A stretch of DNA of 64,000 nt from Autumnicola psychrophila (GCF_031846645.1 NZ_JAVRHN010000001.1:434001-498000); one strand, 5' to 3'; numbered from the stretch's first letter, positions 35,418-45,060 are shown. Notes: a model not told the origin generated them from the letters alone. Made by a program: numbers and translations.

Positions 35418-35571
35418 ATACTAAAAGACGAAAATGCCATTTTAAGACTATGATCTGTTTAGAATTTTTCTTCAGTTTAGACCAAAATGACTTTTTATTT
35501 TTACCTTTCAAAATGAATCATGCAAACCGGCTTTTTCTATAAGCCGATTTTGCATTTACGTTTCCTGTTAA

Positions 35572-35904
35572 ATGAGAAAAGTAAAACTGCACAACCCGTT
35601 TAAAACCCGCATTATTGATGAGAAACTCATCAGGGAACACCTCGCTTTGGAGCGTACAAAGCTGGCAAACGAACGCACAGTACTTTCTTATATAAGAGCT
35701 TCTTTGTATTTACTTATTGGCGGGCTGGCATTGTTGCAAATTAAGGAATATGATCATGTAAAATGGTTGGGCTACCTGTCCCTTTTTATCTGTGTTGTTT
35801 TTATCACCGTGGGTATCTGGAGATATATTGCACTGAACAAAAAGCTTAACAGGCTGCTCCAGCCAGACGATCCCAAAGAGCAGAAAAAGGCTGATAAAGA
35901 CTAA
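35572..35904 (+). CDS. DUF202 family small membrane protein
   Basis: 110 aa. The N-terminal EHLALERTKLANERTVLSYI is the DUF202/YidH motif and is followed by two membrane segments (ASLYLLIGGLALLQI, LGYLSLFICVVFITVGIWRY). Inner membrane; function unknown. The next gene starts 7 bases later on the same strand, so they form an operon. Confidence 0.87.
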   Translation: MRKVKLHNPFKTRIIDEKLIREHLALERTKLANERTVLSYIRASLYLLIGGLALLQIKEYDHVKWLGYLSLFICVVFITVGIWRYIALNKKLNRLLQPDDPKEQKKADKD

Positions 35905-35910
35905 AATTAC

Positions 35911-36306
35911 TTGCCCACGCCCATGCTTCAACCTTTGATCCATTATTTTTTACATTTTGTAGCTATTGCGCTTATTGCAGGGCTGGTGGATCGCAAAAAC
36001 TGGAAACGATCTTATCTTATTCTGCTGGCTACCATGTTGGTGGACCTTGATCATCTTTTTGCCACCCCAATTTTTGATCCCGATCGCTGCGGAATTGGTT
36101 ATCATCCCCTGCACTCAGAAATGGCAATTATCATATATTTCTTCGGAAGTATTCTTGTGAAGCACCAGGTTTTCAGACTAATTTTTATCGGCCTGCTCTT
36201 CCATATGCTTACTGATTTTATTGACTGTCTCTGGTCGTTCTCCAAATGCAGCGAATGCTATTATTCTTCTGAAATTTATAAGCTGAAGGAGTTTTGGTTT
36301 AATTAA
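35911..36306 (+). CDS. DUF6122 family membrane protein
   Basis: 131 aa with three or four membrane segments and conserved polar residues in LVDLDHLFATPIFDPDRCGI and GYHPLHSE, resembling the metal-ligand pattern of LexA-binding/YdjM-like membrane hydrolases. ATG at 35911 or at the second Met (residue 5). Likely inner membrane; activity unknown. It overlaps the convergent DUF302 gene by 4 bases at the 3' end. Confidence 0.75.
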   Translation: MPTPMLQPLIHYFLHFVAIALIAGLVDRKNWKRSYLILLATMLVDLDHLFATPIFDPDRCGIGYHPLHSEMAIIIYFFGSILVKHQVFRLIFIGLLFHMLTDFIDCLWSFSKCSECYYSSEIYKLKEFWFN

Positions 36307-37223
36307 TCTCCTGTAGCAACAGCAGTCAGCGTTTCAAAAATCTGAACAATCTGCTGCAGTTCTTCAGAATTTCCTGTTAACATATGCCGGTTGATGAGAT
36401 AATCTGTATCGTTATACGATACATGCACTACCTCCTCTTCGTCCTGCCAGACCAGTATTTTTTGCGGCAGGTCCAGCGCTACCGTCTGCGATTCCTGCAT
36501 AAGTTGCGCTTCCAATTCGGGATAAGAAAACAGGATTAAAGTTGAAGGCGGAATTTCCACATTTTCGGCCGCCGCGGTTTCCTGATGATCTACCTGTGCC
36601 ACTATATCCAGGTTTTCATTTGAAGAAATGTTGCTGCGTAATGCGTTGTAGGTTTCTTCAAAATTACGTGTACTTTCTGCGGTGATAATTCCTTCTTCCA
36701 AACCCACCATTGCATCTGCAGAAAATTTAACTTCAGCAGTAGTGGCAGCATTCGCAAGATTCTTCAGCAAGTTGGCATAGTCATCCTGGTTTTCTGAAGC
36801 TTCGAGTCCGTAGCGCGAATTCAAGTAAGGCATGGAATTGTAAACGGCAAAAACTTCAGAATTTTCATTCTGATAAAACATCATTTTATTGGGAAGATCT
36901 AATCCCGCCAGCGGATTTTCTGCCAGTATTTGTGCTTCATAAGTAGGAACCGTAAAAAACACAATGTTTGTAGAATTTAGAACCCGCCCGGTAGCTATGG
37001 CATTCGCGGCATGATCTACTTCAGCAATTATGTCTGAATCAGCATTCTGGTTTACGGCATTTATAAAGCCTGAATAAGTGGGATCATATGCATTATTACT
37101 TGCAGAATATCGGGTCCCGGTCACACTCATCACATCTGAAGAGAATAAAACATCCCCGGGATCATCATTATTACAGCCGATGAACACAAGGCAAAGACAA
37201 AATAAACAACAGAGTTTTTTCAT
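36303..37223 (-). CDS. Lipoprotein with two DUF302 domains
   Basis: 306 aa. Signal with lipobox CLVFIGC (Cys17), then an acidic linker. Two DUF302 copies follow, about residues 45-165 and 180-300: each has the layout VDHAANAIATGR/VDHQETAAAENV, then LILFSYPELEAQLMQ or VFFTVPTYEAQIL, then LDLPNKMMFYQNENSEVFAV or LDLPQKILVWQDEEEVVHVS. DUF302 is thought to bind metal or small ligands; function unknown. Anchored outside the cytoplasm. An internal duplication is plain. Confidence 0.83.
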   Translation of the reverse strand: MKKLCCLFCLCLVFIGCNNDDPGDVLFSSDVMSVTGTRYSASNNAYDPTYSGFINAVNQNADSDIIAEVDHAANAIATGRVLNSTNIVFFTVPTYEAQILAENPLAGLDLPNKMMFYQNENSEVFAVYNSMPYLNSRYGLEASENQDDYANLLKNLANAATTAEVKFSADAMVGLEEGIITAESTRNFEETYNALRSNISSNENLDIVAQVDHQETAAAENVEIPPSTLILFSYPELEAQLMQESQTVALDLPQKILVWQDEEEVVHVSYNDTDYLINRHMLTGNSEELQQIVQIFETLTAVATGD

Positions 37224-37486
37224 AGCAGTATCTTAAAAGGTTTAATTTAAAATTTATCCCTAAACGGAAGAAATCTTTGTCGTTTTTTATTCCTTGCAGA
37301 TGCCTGAAATAATCTGCATTTGTCGTTGGAACTCGTTTCCAGGCCTTAACGTTAAACCGAAATAAAAATTCCATAAATAGAGATTCCATAACAGTTCCAG
37401 GAATATATTTTTGCTCTAAAACTTGTATCTTTACCCCCGCTGTTTTAATTTCAACAGCATCATCAATCACCCAAAAAACTACACCT

Positions 37487-38101
37487 ATGCACATAGCCAT
37501 CGCCGGCAACATTGGGGCCGGAAAAACCACTCTTACCAAATTGCTCGCCAAACATTATAAATGGGAAGCCCACTTCGAAGATGTTCTGGAAAATCCTTAC
37601 CTCGAAGATTTTTACAATAAAATGGAGCGATGGTCTTTTAACCTTCAGATCTACTTCTTAAACAGCAGGTTCCGGCAAATCCTTCAGATTAGGGAAAGCG
37701 GAAAAGATATTATTCAGGACCGGACAATTTATGAAGATGCACATATTTTTGCTCCTAACCTGCATGCTATGGGCCTGATGCCTAATCGTGATTTTGAAAA
37801 TTATAAATCGCTTTTTGACCTTATGGAAAGCGTCGTGCAGGGTCCGGATTTATTAATCTACCTGCGCAGCAGTATTCCTAACCTGGTAGCACAAATTCAG
37901 AAGCGTGGTCGGGATTATGAAAATTCTATTTCTATTGATTACCTAAGCCGGCTAAACGAACGTTACGAAGCCTGGGTACACGATTACGACAAGAGTAATT
38001 TGCTGATCATTGATGTGGACAACATTAATTTTGTGGAAAATCCAGAGGATCTAGGAGATATTATCAACAGAATAGACGCGGAACTCCACGGGTTGTTTTA
38101 G
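37487..38101 (+). CDS. Deoxynucleoside kinase
   Basis: 204 aa of the dNK/dGK-dCK family. P-loop AIAGNIGAGKTTL (residues 4-16), then the ED of FEDVLENPYL, the DRTIYEDAHIF motif (DRS-type base-binding and catalytic loop), and the LID with RGRDYE. It phosphorylates deoxynucleosides for salvage in the cytosol; the preferred base cannot be read. It fits with the CNT nucleoside transporter at 53.6 kb and thyA. A TATCTTTAC about 60 bases upstream is one base off a -7 element. Confidence 0.88.
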   Translation: MHIAIAGNIGAGKTTLTKLLAKHYKWEAHFEDVLENPYLEDFYNKMERWSFNLQIYFLNSRFRQILQIRESGKDIIQDRTIYEDAHIFAPNLHAMGLMPNRDFENYKSLFDLMESVVQGPDLLIYLRSSIPNLVAQIQKRGRDYENSISIDYLSRLNERYEAWVHDYDKSNLLIIDVDNINFVENPEDLGDIINRIDAELHGLF

Positions 38102-38170
38102 AAATTGAAAGAGAGGAAAGTGAGAAGTGTGTAGTTTCTAAAGTTGAATTGTCTTTTTTGACCGGCCTAT

Positions 38171-38311
38171 CGAAAGTTTATCGTAAAATTTGACGTGAAG
38201 CCACCGTAAAATTTTATGCTGTTTGAGCTGTGCAGAATTATGTATTAGCAGAAATTTGACAGCGAGTTCATAAAATTTAGGTGGCGAACGAGAAATTTAG
38301 ATAAAGTTTCG
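38171..38311. repeat. Long extended inverted repeat, ~140 bp
   Basis: Several pairs are nested: CGAAAGTTTATC (38171-38182) with GATAAAGTTTCG (38300-38311), one mismatch; GCCACC (38200-38205) with GGTGGC (38280-38285); AAATTTTATG (38209-38218) with CATAAAATTT (38269-38278); CTGT with ACAG inside. The whole can fold as one long hairpin. Similar text is, from memory, common in Bacteroidetes spacers. A MITE-like element or a structured RNA. Confidence 0.6.
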
Positions 38312-38313
38312 TA

Positions 38314-38356
38314 AGCCTTGATTTTTTGTTTCTTTTTCATCTAAGGAAAAAGAAAG
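38314..38356. repeat. Adjacent A/T hairpin with CTTGATTTTTTG
   Basis: TTTCTTTTTC (38329-38338) pairs with GAAAAAGAAA (38346-38355), after CCTTGATTTTTTG. It abuts the inverted repeat and is probably part of the same unit. Confidence 0.5.
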
Positions 38357-38397
38357 GGCGAAAATTTAAACACAAGCTCTAAAATTATAATAATACT

Positions 38398-38419
38398 GAT
38401 AATTGCCAATTTTAAGGTC
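38398..38419 (+). repeat. Short palindromic intergenic repeat, copy 5
   Basis: GATAATTGCCAATTTT then AAGGTC: the core is intact, with the GGTC block on the other side. Confidence 0.5.
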
Positions 38420-38476
38420 TGCCTTAATATTCCTCCAGGTTTTTTGAGCCCTGACATTTCTAAGAATTAGGATTAA

Positions 38477-39514
38477 TTACTTTATAAACCCATTCTCCCT
38501 GGCATGCTCAACAGCTTCTTCAGAACTATGGACCATTAGTAACGGCGTGGAATCAAAATTATCAATTACACTTTGCACCCTTTCCATTTGCCGTTTATGT
38601 TTTACACTACGTAAATAGATGGCCAGAATCCTGTCGGAATACTGGGCGGCAATTTCAGTATAAATCGAAGCGTCATGTTCCCCGCTGTCCCCTATCAGGA
38701 TAAACTTTAGATCGGGATAGGTCTTCAGGATATTCGCTATTTCCTTTTGTTTATGAGGTTTTTCCGGTTTTGTGGTCCTGTCAAAAGGTGTCCTGAAATT
38801 ACGAAGTAGAATAGGTCCCTTTGGAAATTCATTATGATCCAGGAAAAGCTTCAGATATTCGTACATGTTCCACGGACTATTACTCAGGTAAAACATCGGA
38901 TTCTGGTTTTTTCCGCTTTTTCCATGGTGCAGTTTTTTGTACAAATCAGGTGCACCTTTTAACGGAATCCGGCGATAGGCATTGGTAAGCAAAGAATTTT
39001 TAAGCAAGCGCCACTTTAAAAATGAAGTTACCCCGGTATGTAAGATGGTATCGTCAATATCACTAATTACCCCGTATTCGGCATCTGCAGAAGGCACGAG
39101 AAATTCACCTTTAAAGTAATCTTCCAGTAATTCTGTCTTAGGTGAAATTTCACCTTTGTAATGCAGCTGATAATCGATCCAGCCTTCTTCATCTGCATAT
39201 TCGGCTACATTTTCTTTTAGCGTTTTATCAAAGAGAAAATACCCTTCACCATTGGTTTTATGACTCAGTTTAATTTTTCCTGGTATGACAAGTTCTATTT
39301 CAGCATCCGGAATTTCAAAACTGTCAAACTGCTTCCAGGTATTTTTTGATGTTTTCCAAAATGACTGATCCTGAACGATTTTTAGCGGCTCATTATCCAA
39401 TGCCCTGCCAAAAACGTAAAGCCGGGAATACGTACCATAGCTGCGGTAAGGAATTATAAGTACCTGATCAAGATTTTTATATCTTCCTATAAATTTCTTT
39501 AAGCGTTTAAACAT
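38477..39514 (-). CDS. App1-type phosphatidate phosphatase (DUF2183)
   Basis: 345 aa. The catalytic DIDDTILHTG (DxDxT motif, about residue 152) and the second motif FILIGDSGEHD mark the HAD-like App1/DUF2183 family, which hydrolyses phosphatidate in yeast. N-terminal part contains FLFDKTL-like beta-rich text typical of the family. No signal peptide; probably cytosolic or membrane-associated. The substrate in bacteria is not known. Confidence 0.85.
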   Translation of the reverse strand: MFKRLKKFIGRYKNLDQVLIIPYRSYGTYSRLYVFGRALDNEPLKIVQDQSFWKTSKNTWKQFDSFEIPDAEIELVIPGKIKLSHKTNGEGYFLFDKTLKENVAEYADEEGWIDYQLHYKGEISPKTELLEDYFKGEFLVPSADAEYGVISDIDDTILHTGVTSFLKWRLLKNSLLTNAYRRIPLKGAPDLYKKLHHGKSGKNQNPMFYLSNSPWNMYEYLKLFLDHNEFPKGPILLRNFRTPFDRTTKPEKPHKQKEIANILKTYPDLKFILIGDSGEHDASIYTEIAAQYSDRILAIYLRSVKHKRQMERVQSVIDNFDSTPLLMVHSSEEAVEHARENGFIK

Positions 39515-39562
39515 TTTTAAGCGATTCTATTCTTATTAATATAGTGGCAAAACAGCTAATGC

Positions 39563-39581
39563 CGAAAATTGCCAATTTTCG
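39563..39581. repeat. Short palindromic intergenic repeat, copy 6 (perfect)
   Basis: CGAAAATTGCCAATTTTCG: palindromic over all 19 bases except the centre; it lies just after the end of ligD. Confidence 0.6.
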
Positions 39582-39585
39582 TCCA

Positions 39586-42048
39586 TTACGCATTCAATCG
39601 TTCCAACGCTTCCCCCATGTCTATTCCAGATTTGAGCACGCCCGCAAACAAATCCCCCTTCCGCTCTATTCTTTCCGGCATAGTTTTAATGTTAAAGTCT
39701 GATAATTGCAATCCTGACTTTACCTCTTTCCAAAGCAGCGGTGCTGAAACCGTTGCGCCCGGTTTTGGTCTTGCACAATAAGGTGCAGCAAGAGTTTGCC
39801 CCCTTCTGTTCTGAAGAAAATCCAGGTAGATTTTTCCTTTGCGCTTTCTTACATTTCTTTCCATCGTAGTAATTTCTGGTAACATTTCGTTGATGAAATA
39901 GCAGAGTAACTTCGTGAAATCCCGTCCTTCTTCGTAGGTGTAAAGTGCTCCCAGCGGAATGTAAACGTGGATGCCACTTGATCCGGAAGTTTTACAATAG
40001 CCTTCTATCCCTGCTTTTTCCAGCACCACTTTTGCTGCCTGCGCCACTTCTATCACCTCTTCAAAGGTATTTTTTTCTGAAGGATCAATATCAATTACCG
40101 TAAAATCTGGATTCTCGAGATTCTGAACACGCGAACTCCACGGATTAATTTCTATACAACCCAGATTTGCCATGTACAGCAAAGTCGCTTCTTTTTGACA
40201 AAGCATATACTCAATATCTTTTTCTGAAGATTTTGAATGAATTTTAGTCGTTTCAATCCAGTCCGGTAAAATACCTTCATTATCTTTTTGGTAAAAGCCA
40301 TCTTTTTTAATTCCGTTTGGATGGCGATGAAGGTTTTGCGGACGATCGATTAGATACGGAAGAATAACTTCGGAAATATTTAAATAATAATCGATAAGAT
40401 CATACTTCGTAAATCCGGAATCTGGCCAGTAGATTTTATCAAGGTTGGTGAAAGGAACTTCTATTCCGCCAATTTCCAAATGTCCCGCTTTTGATGAACC
40501 TGAAGCCGACCCCGAAGGTGAATCAGAAGCTAAAACCGGGGTTTCCTCTACGGGCGTTTCCACTACTTTTTCGCCGGTTATTTCGGGAACATTTTTATCA
40601 TTTCGGAGCCCTTTAAAAACCGGATGTCGCATATTTCCACTTTTGGTCCACTCAGTAAACTGAACTTCACAAATCAATTCCGGTTTTATCCAGTTTGGTT
40701 TTCGGCCCTTCAGATTAATTTTTTTTTCGAATGGATTTTCATCAGTTTCCCTCGCTTCAAACATTTTGATCAGTTCCCGTTGTTTGGAAGCTGAAAATCC
40801 CGATCCGCAATTTCCTATATAGGTTAGTTTTTCAACTTTAAACATTCCCAGGATAAGGGAACCAAAACTACCACTTTCAGAATCTGTATAGCCGCAAATA
40901 ATAGCTTCAGTGCTTTCTATAGACTTTATCTTCAGCCATTTTTCGCTGCGATAACCCGGGGAATATGTAGAATCTGCTTTTTTTGCAATCACACCCTCCA
41001 TTCCTGCATCTATTGCCCGTTTAAAGAACGTACTTCCCATACCTTCCATATGCTCACAATAGTAAGTATGGTAAGTATCTTCTATTACTTCTTCAATTAA
41101 TGATTTTCGTTGAACCAGCGGAAGTTCCATCATACTGAGTCCATTCAGGAACAGCATATCAAAAACATAAAATCGTAATTCTCCCAACGTAGTTTCATCG
41201 TAATTCTGCAACTTCTGAAAATCTGGAATTCCCTTTTTATCCACCACCACAACTTCGCCGTCCAGGATCGCATTGTGATCAATTTGCTCCAGGTCCCTTA
41301 CCAACCTGGCGAACTTCTGGTTATAGGAAATTCCGTTTCTGGAATACAGCTCCACCTCACCATCTTTTACGTTGGCAATCATGCGGTAACCATCCCACTT
41401 AAGTTCATAAATCCACTCCGGATCATTAAAAATAGATTTTGTGGTGGTAGCCATCATTGGTTTAATAGCCTCGGTAGGCTGAAGGGTTTTGACCTTAGGT
41501 TCCGGCGGATTTACTGCTACAGAAGAAGTGTAATCTTCAGCATTGTACGGTGTATCAATAGAAAAGTCGTCGTTTTTCTTGATCAGTAACCATTGATTTC
41601 CTTCTCCCCGTCCGGTTCTCACAAGCGCAAAAGTCCCCATGATTTTTTTTCCGAAGAATTCCAGTTTTAGATCACCTTTTTTAAGTTGTTCAATAAGCTG
41701 CTTTTTATCAATTCCACCGGTTCCCCTGTAGACACCTTCATCCCAGATGTCCATTACCCCGGCGCCATAATTGCCTTTGGGAATCGTGCCGTGAAAAGTA
41801 AGGTACTGTAAAGGATGGTCTTCTGTTTGAATTGCAAGGCGCTTGTCATCGGGATTCATAGAAGGACCTTTGGGAACAGCCCAGCTCTTAAGCGTTCCCT
41901 GCATTTCCAGCCTTAAATCGTAATGTAATCTACTGGCCTGGTGCCGCTGGATAACGAACCTTAGCTGCCCACCATCATTGGATATTGATCCTTTCGGCTC
42001 GGGGGTGGTTTCAAAATCTCGCTTTTTGAAGTATTCTTCTAAGCCCAT
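39586..42048 (-). CDS. ligD: DNA ligase D (NHEJ, LigD)
   Basis: 820 aa with all three LigD domains. Residues 1-150 are the 3'-phosphoesterase (RHQASRLHYDLRLEM, FHGTIPKGNYGAGVMDIWD). The ATP-dependent ligase runs about 195-490 with Lys217 in YELKWDGYR, DGEVVV and EGVIAKK. A Ser/Pro-rich linker (TPVLASDSPSGSASGSSK) leads to the polymerase/primase (NLDKIYWPDSGFTKYDLIDYY, GCIEINPWSSR, VIDIDPSE). With Ku it repairs double-strand breaks without a template. Its ATG overlaps the ku stop (TGATG), so the two are coupled. Confidence 0.97.
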   Translation of the reverse strand: MGLEEYFKKRDFETTPEPKGSISNDGGQLRFVIQRHQASRLHYDLRLEMQGTLKSWAVPKGPSMNPDDKRLAIQTEDHPLQYLTFHGTIPKGNYGAGVMDIWDEGVYRGTGGIDKKQLIEQLKKGDLKLEFFGKKIMGTFALVRTGRGEGNQWLLIKKNDDFSIDTPYNAEDYTSSVAVNPPEPKVKTLQPTEAIKPMMATTTKSIFNDPEWIYELKWDGYRMIANVKDGEVELYSRNGISYNQKFARLVRDLEQIDHNAILDGEVVVVDKKGIPDFQKLQNYDETTLGELRFYVFDMLFLNGLSMMELPLVQRKSLIEEVIEDTYHTYYCEHMEGMGSTFFKRAIDAGMEGVIAKKADSTYSPGYRSEKWLKIKSIESTEAIICGYTDSESGSFGSLILGMFKVEKLTYIGNCGSGFSASKQRELIKMFEARETDENPFEKKINLKGRKPNWIKPELICEVQFTEWTKSGNMRHPVFKGLRNDKNVPEITGEKVVETPVEETPVLASDSPSGSASGSSKAGHLEIGGIEVPFTNLDKIYWPDSGFTKYDLIDYYLNISEVILPYLIDRPQNLHRHPNGIKKDGFYQKDNEGILPDWIETTKIHSKSSEKDIEYMLCQKEATLLYMANLGCIEINPWSSRVQNLENPDFTVIDIDPSEKNTFEEVIEVAQAAKVVLEKAGIEGYCKTSGSSGIHVYIPLGALYTYEEGRDFTKLLCYFINEMLPEITTMERNVRKRKGKIYLDFLQNRRGQTLAAPYCARPKPGATVSAPLLWKEVKSGLQLSDFNIKTMPERIERKGDLFAGVLKSGIDMGEALERLNA

Positions 42049-42821
42049 CAGGAAGCTTTACCTTTCTTCTTATCCAAACTTGCTTTAAGTTGCGCCATAA
42101 GATCTTTTGCAGGAGTAGGTTTGCTTTCATATTTCTCTGCCTTGGAAATTTTTCCGGTAGATTTGGACTTGATGATCTTCATTAATTGATCATTATAAAC
42201 ATCTTTAAACTTCTCGAAACTGAAGTCTGTAGTGTACTGTTCGATCAGTGATATTGCCATATCTACCTCTTTCTTGGCTACTTTGGTTTCGGGTAATTTC
42301 AGGTCTCCGGGATCACGTATTTCATCAGAAAATCGTATCACATGGAGAACCAGTGCATCTTTATAAACCCCCACAAGGCTAAGATGTTCCTTTTGTCTCA
42401 TCACAAAAGTCGCCACACCTAGTTTTTTGGTTTTCTTTAATGCATTGCGCAGTAAATTATAAGATTTTCCGCCTTCCTTCTGTGGCTCGAGGAAATAAGG
42501 CTTTTTAAAAAGAACATCTGCAACATCCTTTTCTTCAATAAATTCCTCGATATCTATGGTCTTACTTTTCTTCATATTGGCGTTTTCAAAATCTTCTTTT
42601 TCCAACACCACATATTTCTCGTCCTGTTTATACCCTTTTACAATATCCTTCCATTCTACTTCCTTTCCTGTCTCTTCGTTTACCCTTTTGTAACGGATAC
42701 GGGCATTATCATGCCTGTCCAGCATATCCAGGTCGATCTTTTTATCTTCAGAACCGGAATACATTTTAATGGGTATAGATACTAAACCAAAGCTTATTGA
42801 ACCGTTCCAAATAGATCTCAT
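42048..42821 (-). CDS. ku: Ku protein (NHEJ end-binding)
   Basis: 257 aa bacterial Ku: RSIWNGSISFGLVSIPIKMYS, RIRYKRVNEETGKEVEWKDI, FIEEKDVADVLFKKPYFLEPQ and a C-terminal Lys-rich tail (KASLDKKKGKAS). It forms the dimeric ring on DNA ends and recruits LigD. Cytosolic. The stop shares one base with the ligD start, so it is the first gene of the operon. Upstream 42.82-42.99 kb holds no recognised promoter. Confidence 0.96.
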   Translation of the reverse strand: MRSIWNGSISFGLVSIPIKMYSGSEDKKIDLDMLDRHDNARIRYKRVNEETGKEVEWKDIVKGYKQDEKYVVLEKEDFENANMKKSKTIDIEEFIEEKDVADVLFKKPYFLEPQKEGGKSYNLLRNALKKTKKLGVATFVMRQKEHLSLVGVYKDALVLHVIRFSDEIRDPGDLKLPETKVAKKEVDMAISLIEQYTTDFSFEKFKDVYNDQLMKIIKSKSTGKISKAEKYESKPTPAKDLMAQLKASLDKKKGKAS

Positions 42822-42993
42822 ATTGGTATTGATTTATTTTAGTATTAGTGTTTAACCTGAAGAACTTTTCTTCTTCAGAATTGCTCCTGAAAAAGAAGCC
42901 GAATCAAATTTATTCTCCTACAGAAAAAACAAAAATTTTATAACTAAATAGGAAAATTCCTTCGAACAAAAATGTTAAAAATGTCAGGATGTT

Positions 42994-43242
42994 CTAAGAA
43001 TTCCTCAAGGCTTTAATCAGCTCCTTTTTGCTCATTTTGCTCCTTCCCTCTACTCCTACTTTTTTGGCTTCTTCGTACAGATCTTCCTTACTTCGTTCTT
43101 CATATTTATCTGCTTCCCCTCCTTTTTCTCCTGAGTTTGGATCATTTGCTATACGCGCGGCTTTAGTTTTGCTCATGCCCTTATCACGTAATTTTTCATA
43201 CTGCTCATCATTTTTTATCTGTGGTCCATGATCTTTTGCCAT
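42994..43242 (-). CDS. Small basic protein with Rho-N-like motif (DUF7218-like)
   Basis: 82 aa from the ATG at 43242; a longer frame from 43368 has an unlike N-terminus. The start MAKDHGPQIKNDEQYEKLRD and the middle KGMSKTKAARIANDP are typical of this family; the end has a SAP/Rho-N-like helix pair, RSKEDLYEEAKKVGVEG then RSKMSKKELIKALRNS, which suggests nucleic acid binding. Highly charged, without membrane segments. Possibly a stress-induced DNA-associated protein; its place beside ku-ligD is suggestive only. Confidence 0.75.
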   Translation of the reverse strand: MAKDHGPQIKNDEQYEKLRDKGMSKTKAARIANDPNSGEKGGEADKYEERSKEDLYEEAKKVGVEGRSKMSKKELIKALRNS

Positions 43243-43482
43243 TATGCAGGTTTTAGAAGTTAGACTATTAAAGCTACAATAAAAGGTTGTTCTTCTTAAA
43301 CAAATACTTTGGATTAACGCTGTTTTAACTCGGGTGACTTGGCTGTAACACCATGCTTTCGGTTTCATTTCAGTACTGCATAATTAAAACATTAAACAAA
43401 CCTAAATATTTGTTAAATACGCAAATGGGTTAACGGACTCCCTTGTCATATCCTAAATTTATATTACAAATTTTTAATAATA

Positions 43483-43956
43483 ATGAAAATAAAGAAGAAA
43501 ATATTATTAATTGAATTGCTGGAAGAGCTAAGATCTGACAATCTTATAAATTGCCATTTCTACCAAAATGCCTACTTATCCTGTAACAAACTTTATGTGA
43601 AACACGTTTTTCTACGTCTTTGTAAGCAAAAGGAAACCTTTAATAAAGAGCTTGATAAGCTTATTAAAGAGCTACAACAGGAAGTTTATATTGTTAGTAA
43701 CAATAACATTCCCAAATTCACCAGTCCGAAGAGAATCAAAAATAGCTCTCCGGCCTTTAAACTTTCGGGAAGACGAAACTTCTACGAAACTTTTAAACGT
43801 GAGACCAGGAGCTATGCAAAATATTTAGAATGTTTAGCCAAAGCAACCGATGGTAAGATAAGAGAAAAACTCATGTCTCACCGCCACAAAATTCATCTCA
43901 CTCTTAAGGAAATGAATATCATGGGAATCAAAAAATATCCCATTGGATGGCTATAA
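43483..43956 (+). CDS. Helical protein, possibly DUF2383/ferritin-like
   Basis: 157 aa, almost wholly alpha-helical and rich in Lys. The pattern LLEELRSDNLINCHFYQNAY ... FNKELDKLIKELQQE ... FKRETRSYAKYLECLAK suits a PA2169/DUF2383-like four-helix bundle. Some family metal ligands seem to be missing (NCHFYQ, few Glu-x2-His). Function unknown. A single-gene unit with its promoter region AT-rich. Confidence 0.6.
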   Translation: MKIKKKILLIELLEELRSDNLINCHFYQNAYLSCNKLYVKHVFLRLCKQKETFNKELDKLIKELQQEVYIVSNNNIPKFTSPKRIKNSSPAFKLSGRRNFYETFKRETRSYAKYLECLAKATDGKIREKLMSHRHKIHLTLKEMNIMGIKKYPIGWL

Positions 43957-44042
43957 CAAACCTTCAAAACTCCCCATTTTTTCTATAGAAAGTCCTGAAG
44001 GTAATTACTTATAATATTGTAAGCCAAAACCTTGAAAAATTT

Positions 44043-44897
44043 TTATTTCATCTCAGTAGCTCCCTCTTTGGAGTGCTTCACGTCCGTTTTCACGTCTTTA
44101 TCTTTCATTTCATCCGGAACCTGTTGTCCCACTGCTCCTTTTCCTATGGTAATCCCTCCATCTACAGAATAAACAGAACCTGTAACATAAGAAGCTTCAT
44201 CTGAAACCAGGAATAGATATATGTTGGCAACTTCCTCTACAGTACCGCGCCTGCCCATTGGAGTCGCATTTACTATTGTTTTCTCCATTTCTTCATTCAT
44301 AGGACCGGTTTCTTTATGTGTCCAGGCAGTATCTATGGCTCCCGGTGCAACAATATTTGCCCTCACGCCGTTTTTCGCCTGTTCGCCGGCAATTCCTTTG
44401 GTAAACGCGTGATTAAATGCTTTCGTTCCACCATAAACCGCCACTTCAGGAATTCCCAGAATTGCCGATTCTGATCCGGCAGATACAATACAACCTTTTG
44501 TTTTCTGCAATTCCGGTAAAGCATATTTTGTAAACATAAACGTGGTGCGGACGTTGTTCTTTATAAGATTATCAAATGCTTCTACAGAAAATTCATCTGC
44601 AGTATTGCTTTCAGGAAAAACACCGGCATTATTAATAAGAATGTCCAGTTTTTGCCATTTATCAATAACTATTTTTAGAGCTTCCTTCACATTTTCTTCG
44701 GAAGAAATATCTTTGTGAAAAGCTAAAGCCTCACCTCCTTTTTCCTCAATTTCTTTCACAACGGCATCTACAGGATTATCTGGCAGGCCAATAATAAGCA
44801 CTTTTGCCCCCTCAACACAAAATCGTTTTGCTATTGCCTCTCCAATCCCTGTGGCGCCACCGGTTACAATCGCTGTTTTCTGTTCTAATCTTCCCAT
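44043..44897 (-). CDS. SDR family oxidoreductase
   Basis: 284 aa from the ATG at 44897 (MGRLEQKTAIVTGGATGIGE); an ATG at 44945 would add 16 residues of unlike sequence. NAD(P) motif TGGATGIGEAIA, NNAGVFPES, catalytic Tyr-x3-Lys in YGGTKAF, and GRRGTVEEVANIYLFLVSDEASYVTGSVYSVDGG. A charged C-terminal tail (EMKDKDVKTDVKHSKE) of 30 residues is unusual. Substrate unknown. It stands alone between intergenic regions with repeats. Confidence 0.85.
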   Translation of the reverse strand: MGRLEQKTAIVTGGATGIGEAIAKRFCVEGAKVLIIGLPDNPVDAVVKEIEEKGGEALAFHKDISSEENVKEALKIVIDKWQKLDILINNAGVFPESNTADEFSVEAFDNLIKNNVRTTFMFTKYALPELQKTKGCIVSAGSESAILGIPEVAVYGGTKAFNHAFTKGIAGEQAKNGVRANIVAPGAIDTAWTHKETGPMNEEMEKTIVNATPMGRRGTVEEVANIYLFLVSDEASYVTGSVYSVDGGITIGKGAVGQQVPDEMKDKDVKTDVKHSKEGATEMK

Positions 44898-45060
44898 TAT
44901 TCTTTTTTTAGTCTGGTTAATAAACATTTTACCTGAAATTACCACTTCAAATTCAGAATTTTAAAGGAAAACGGGTGATTATAATAAGTTTAATAGTTCT
45001 TTTAAAATTATGAATATTTCCTGTTTATACTTCCAAAAAACAGAAGCTTAAAGAGGTGCT

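Noticed and set aside
37171..37551. 126-aa minus-strand open frame across the start of the kinase gene
   Set aside because: Overlaps the well-supported deoxynucleoside kinase start and the DUF302 signal peptide; no family features.
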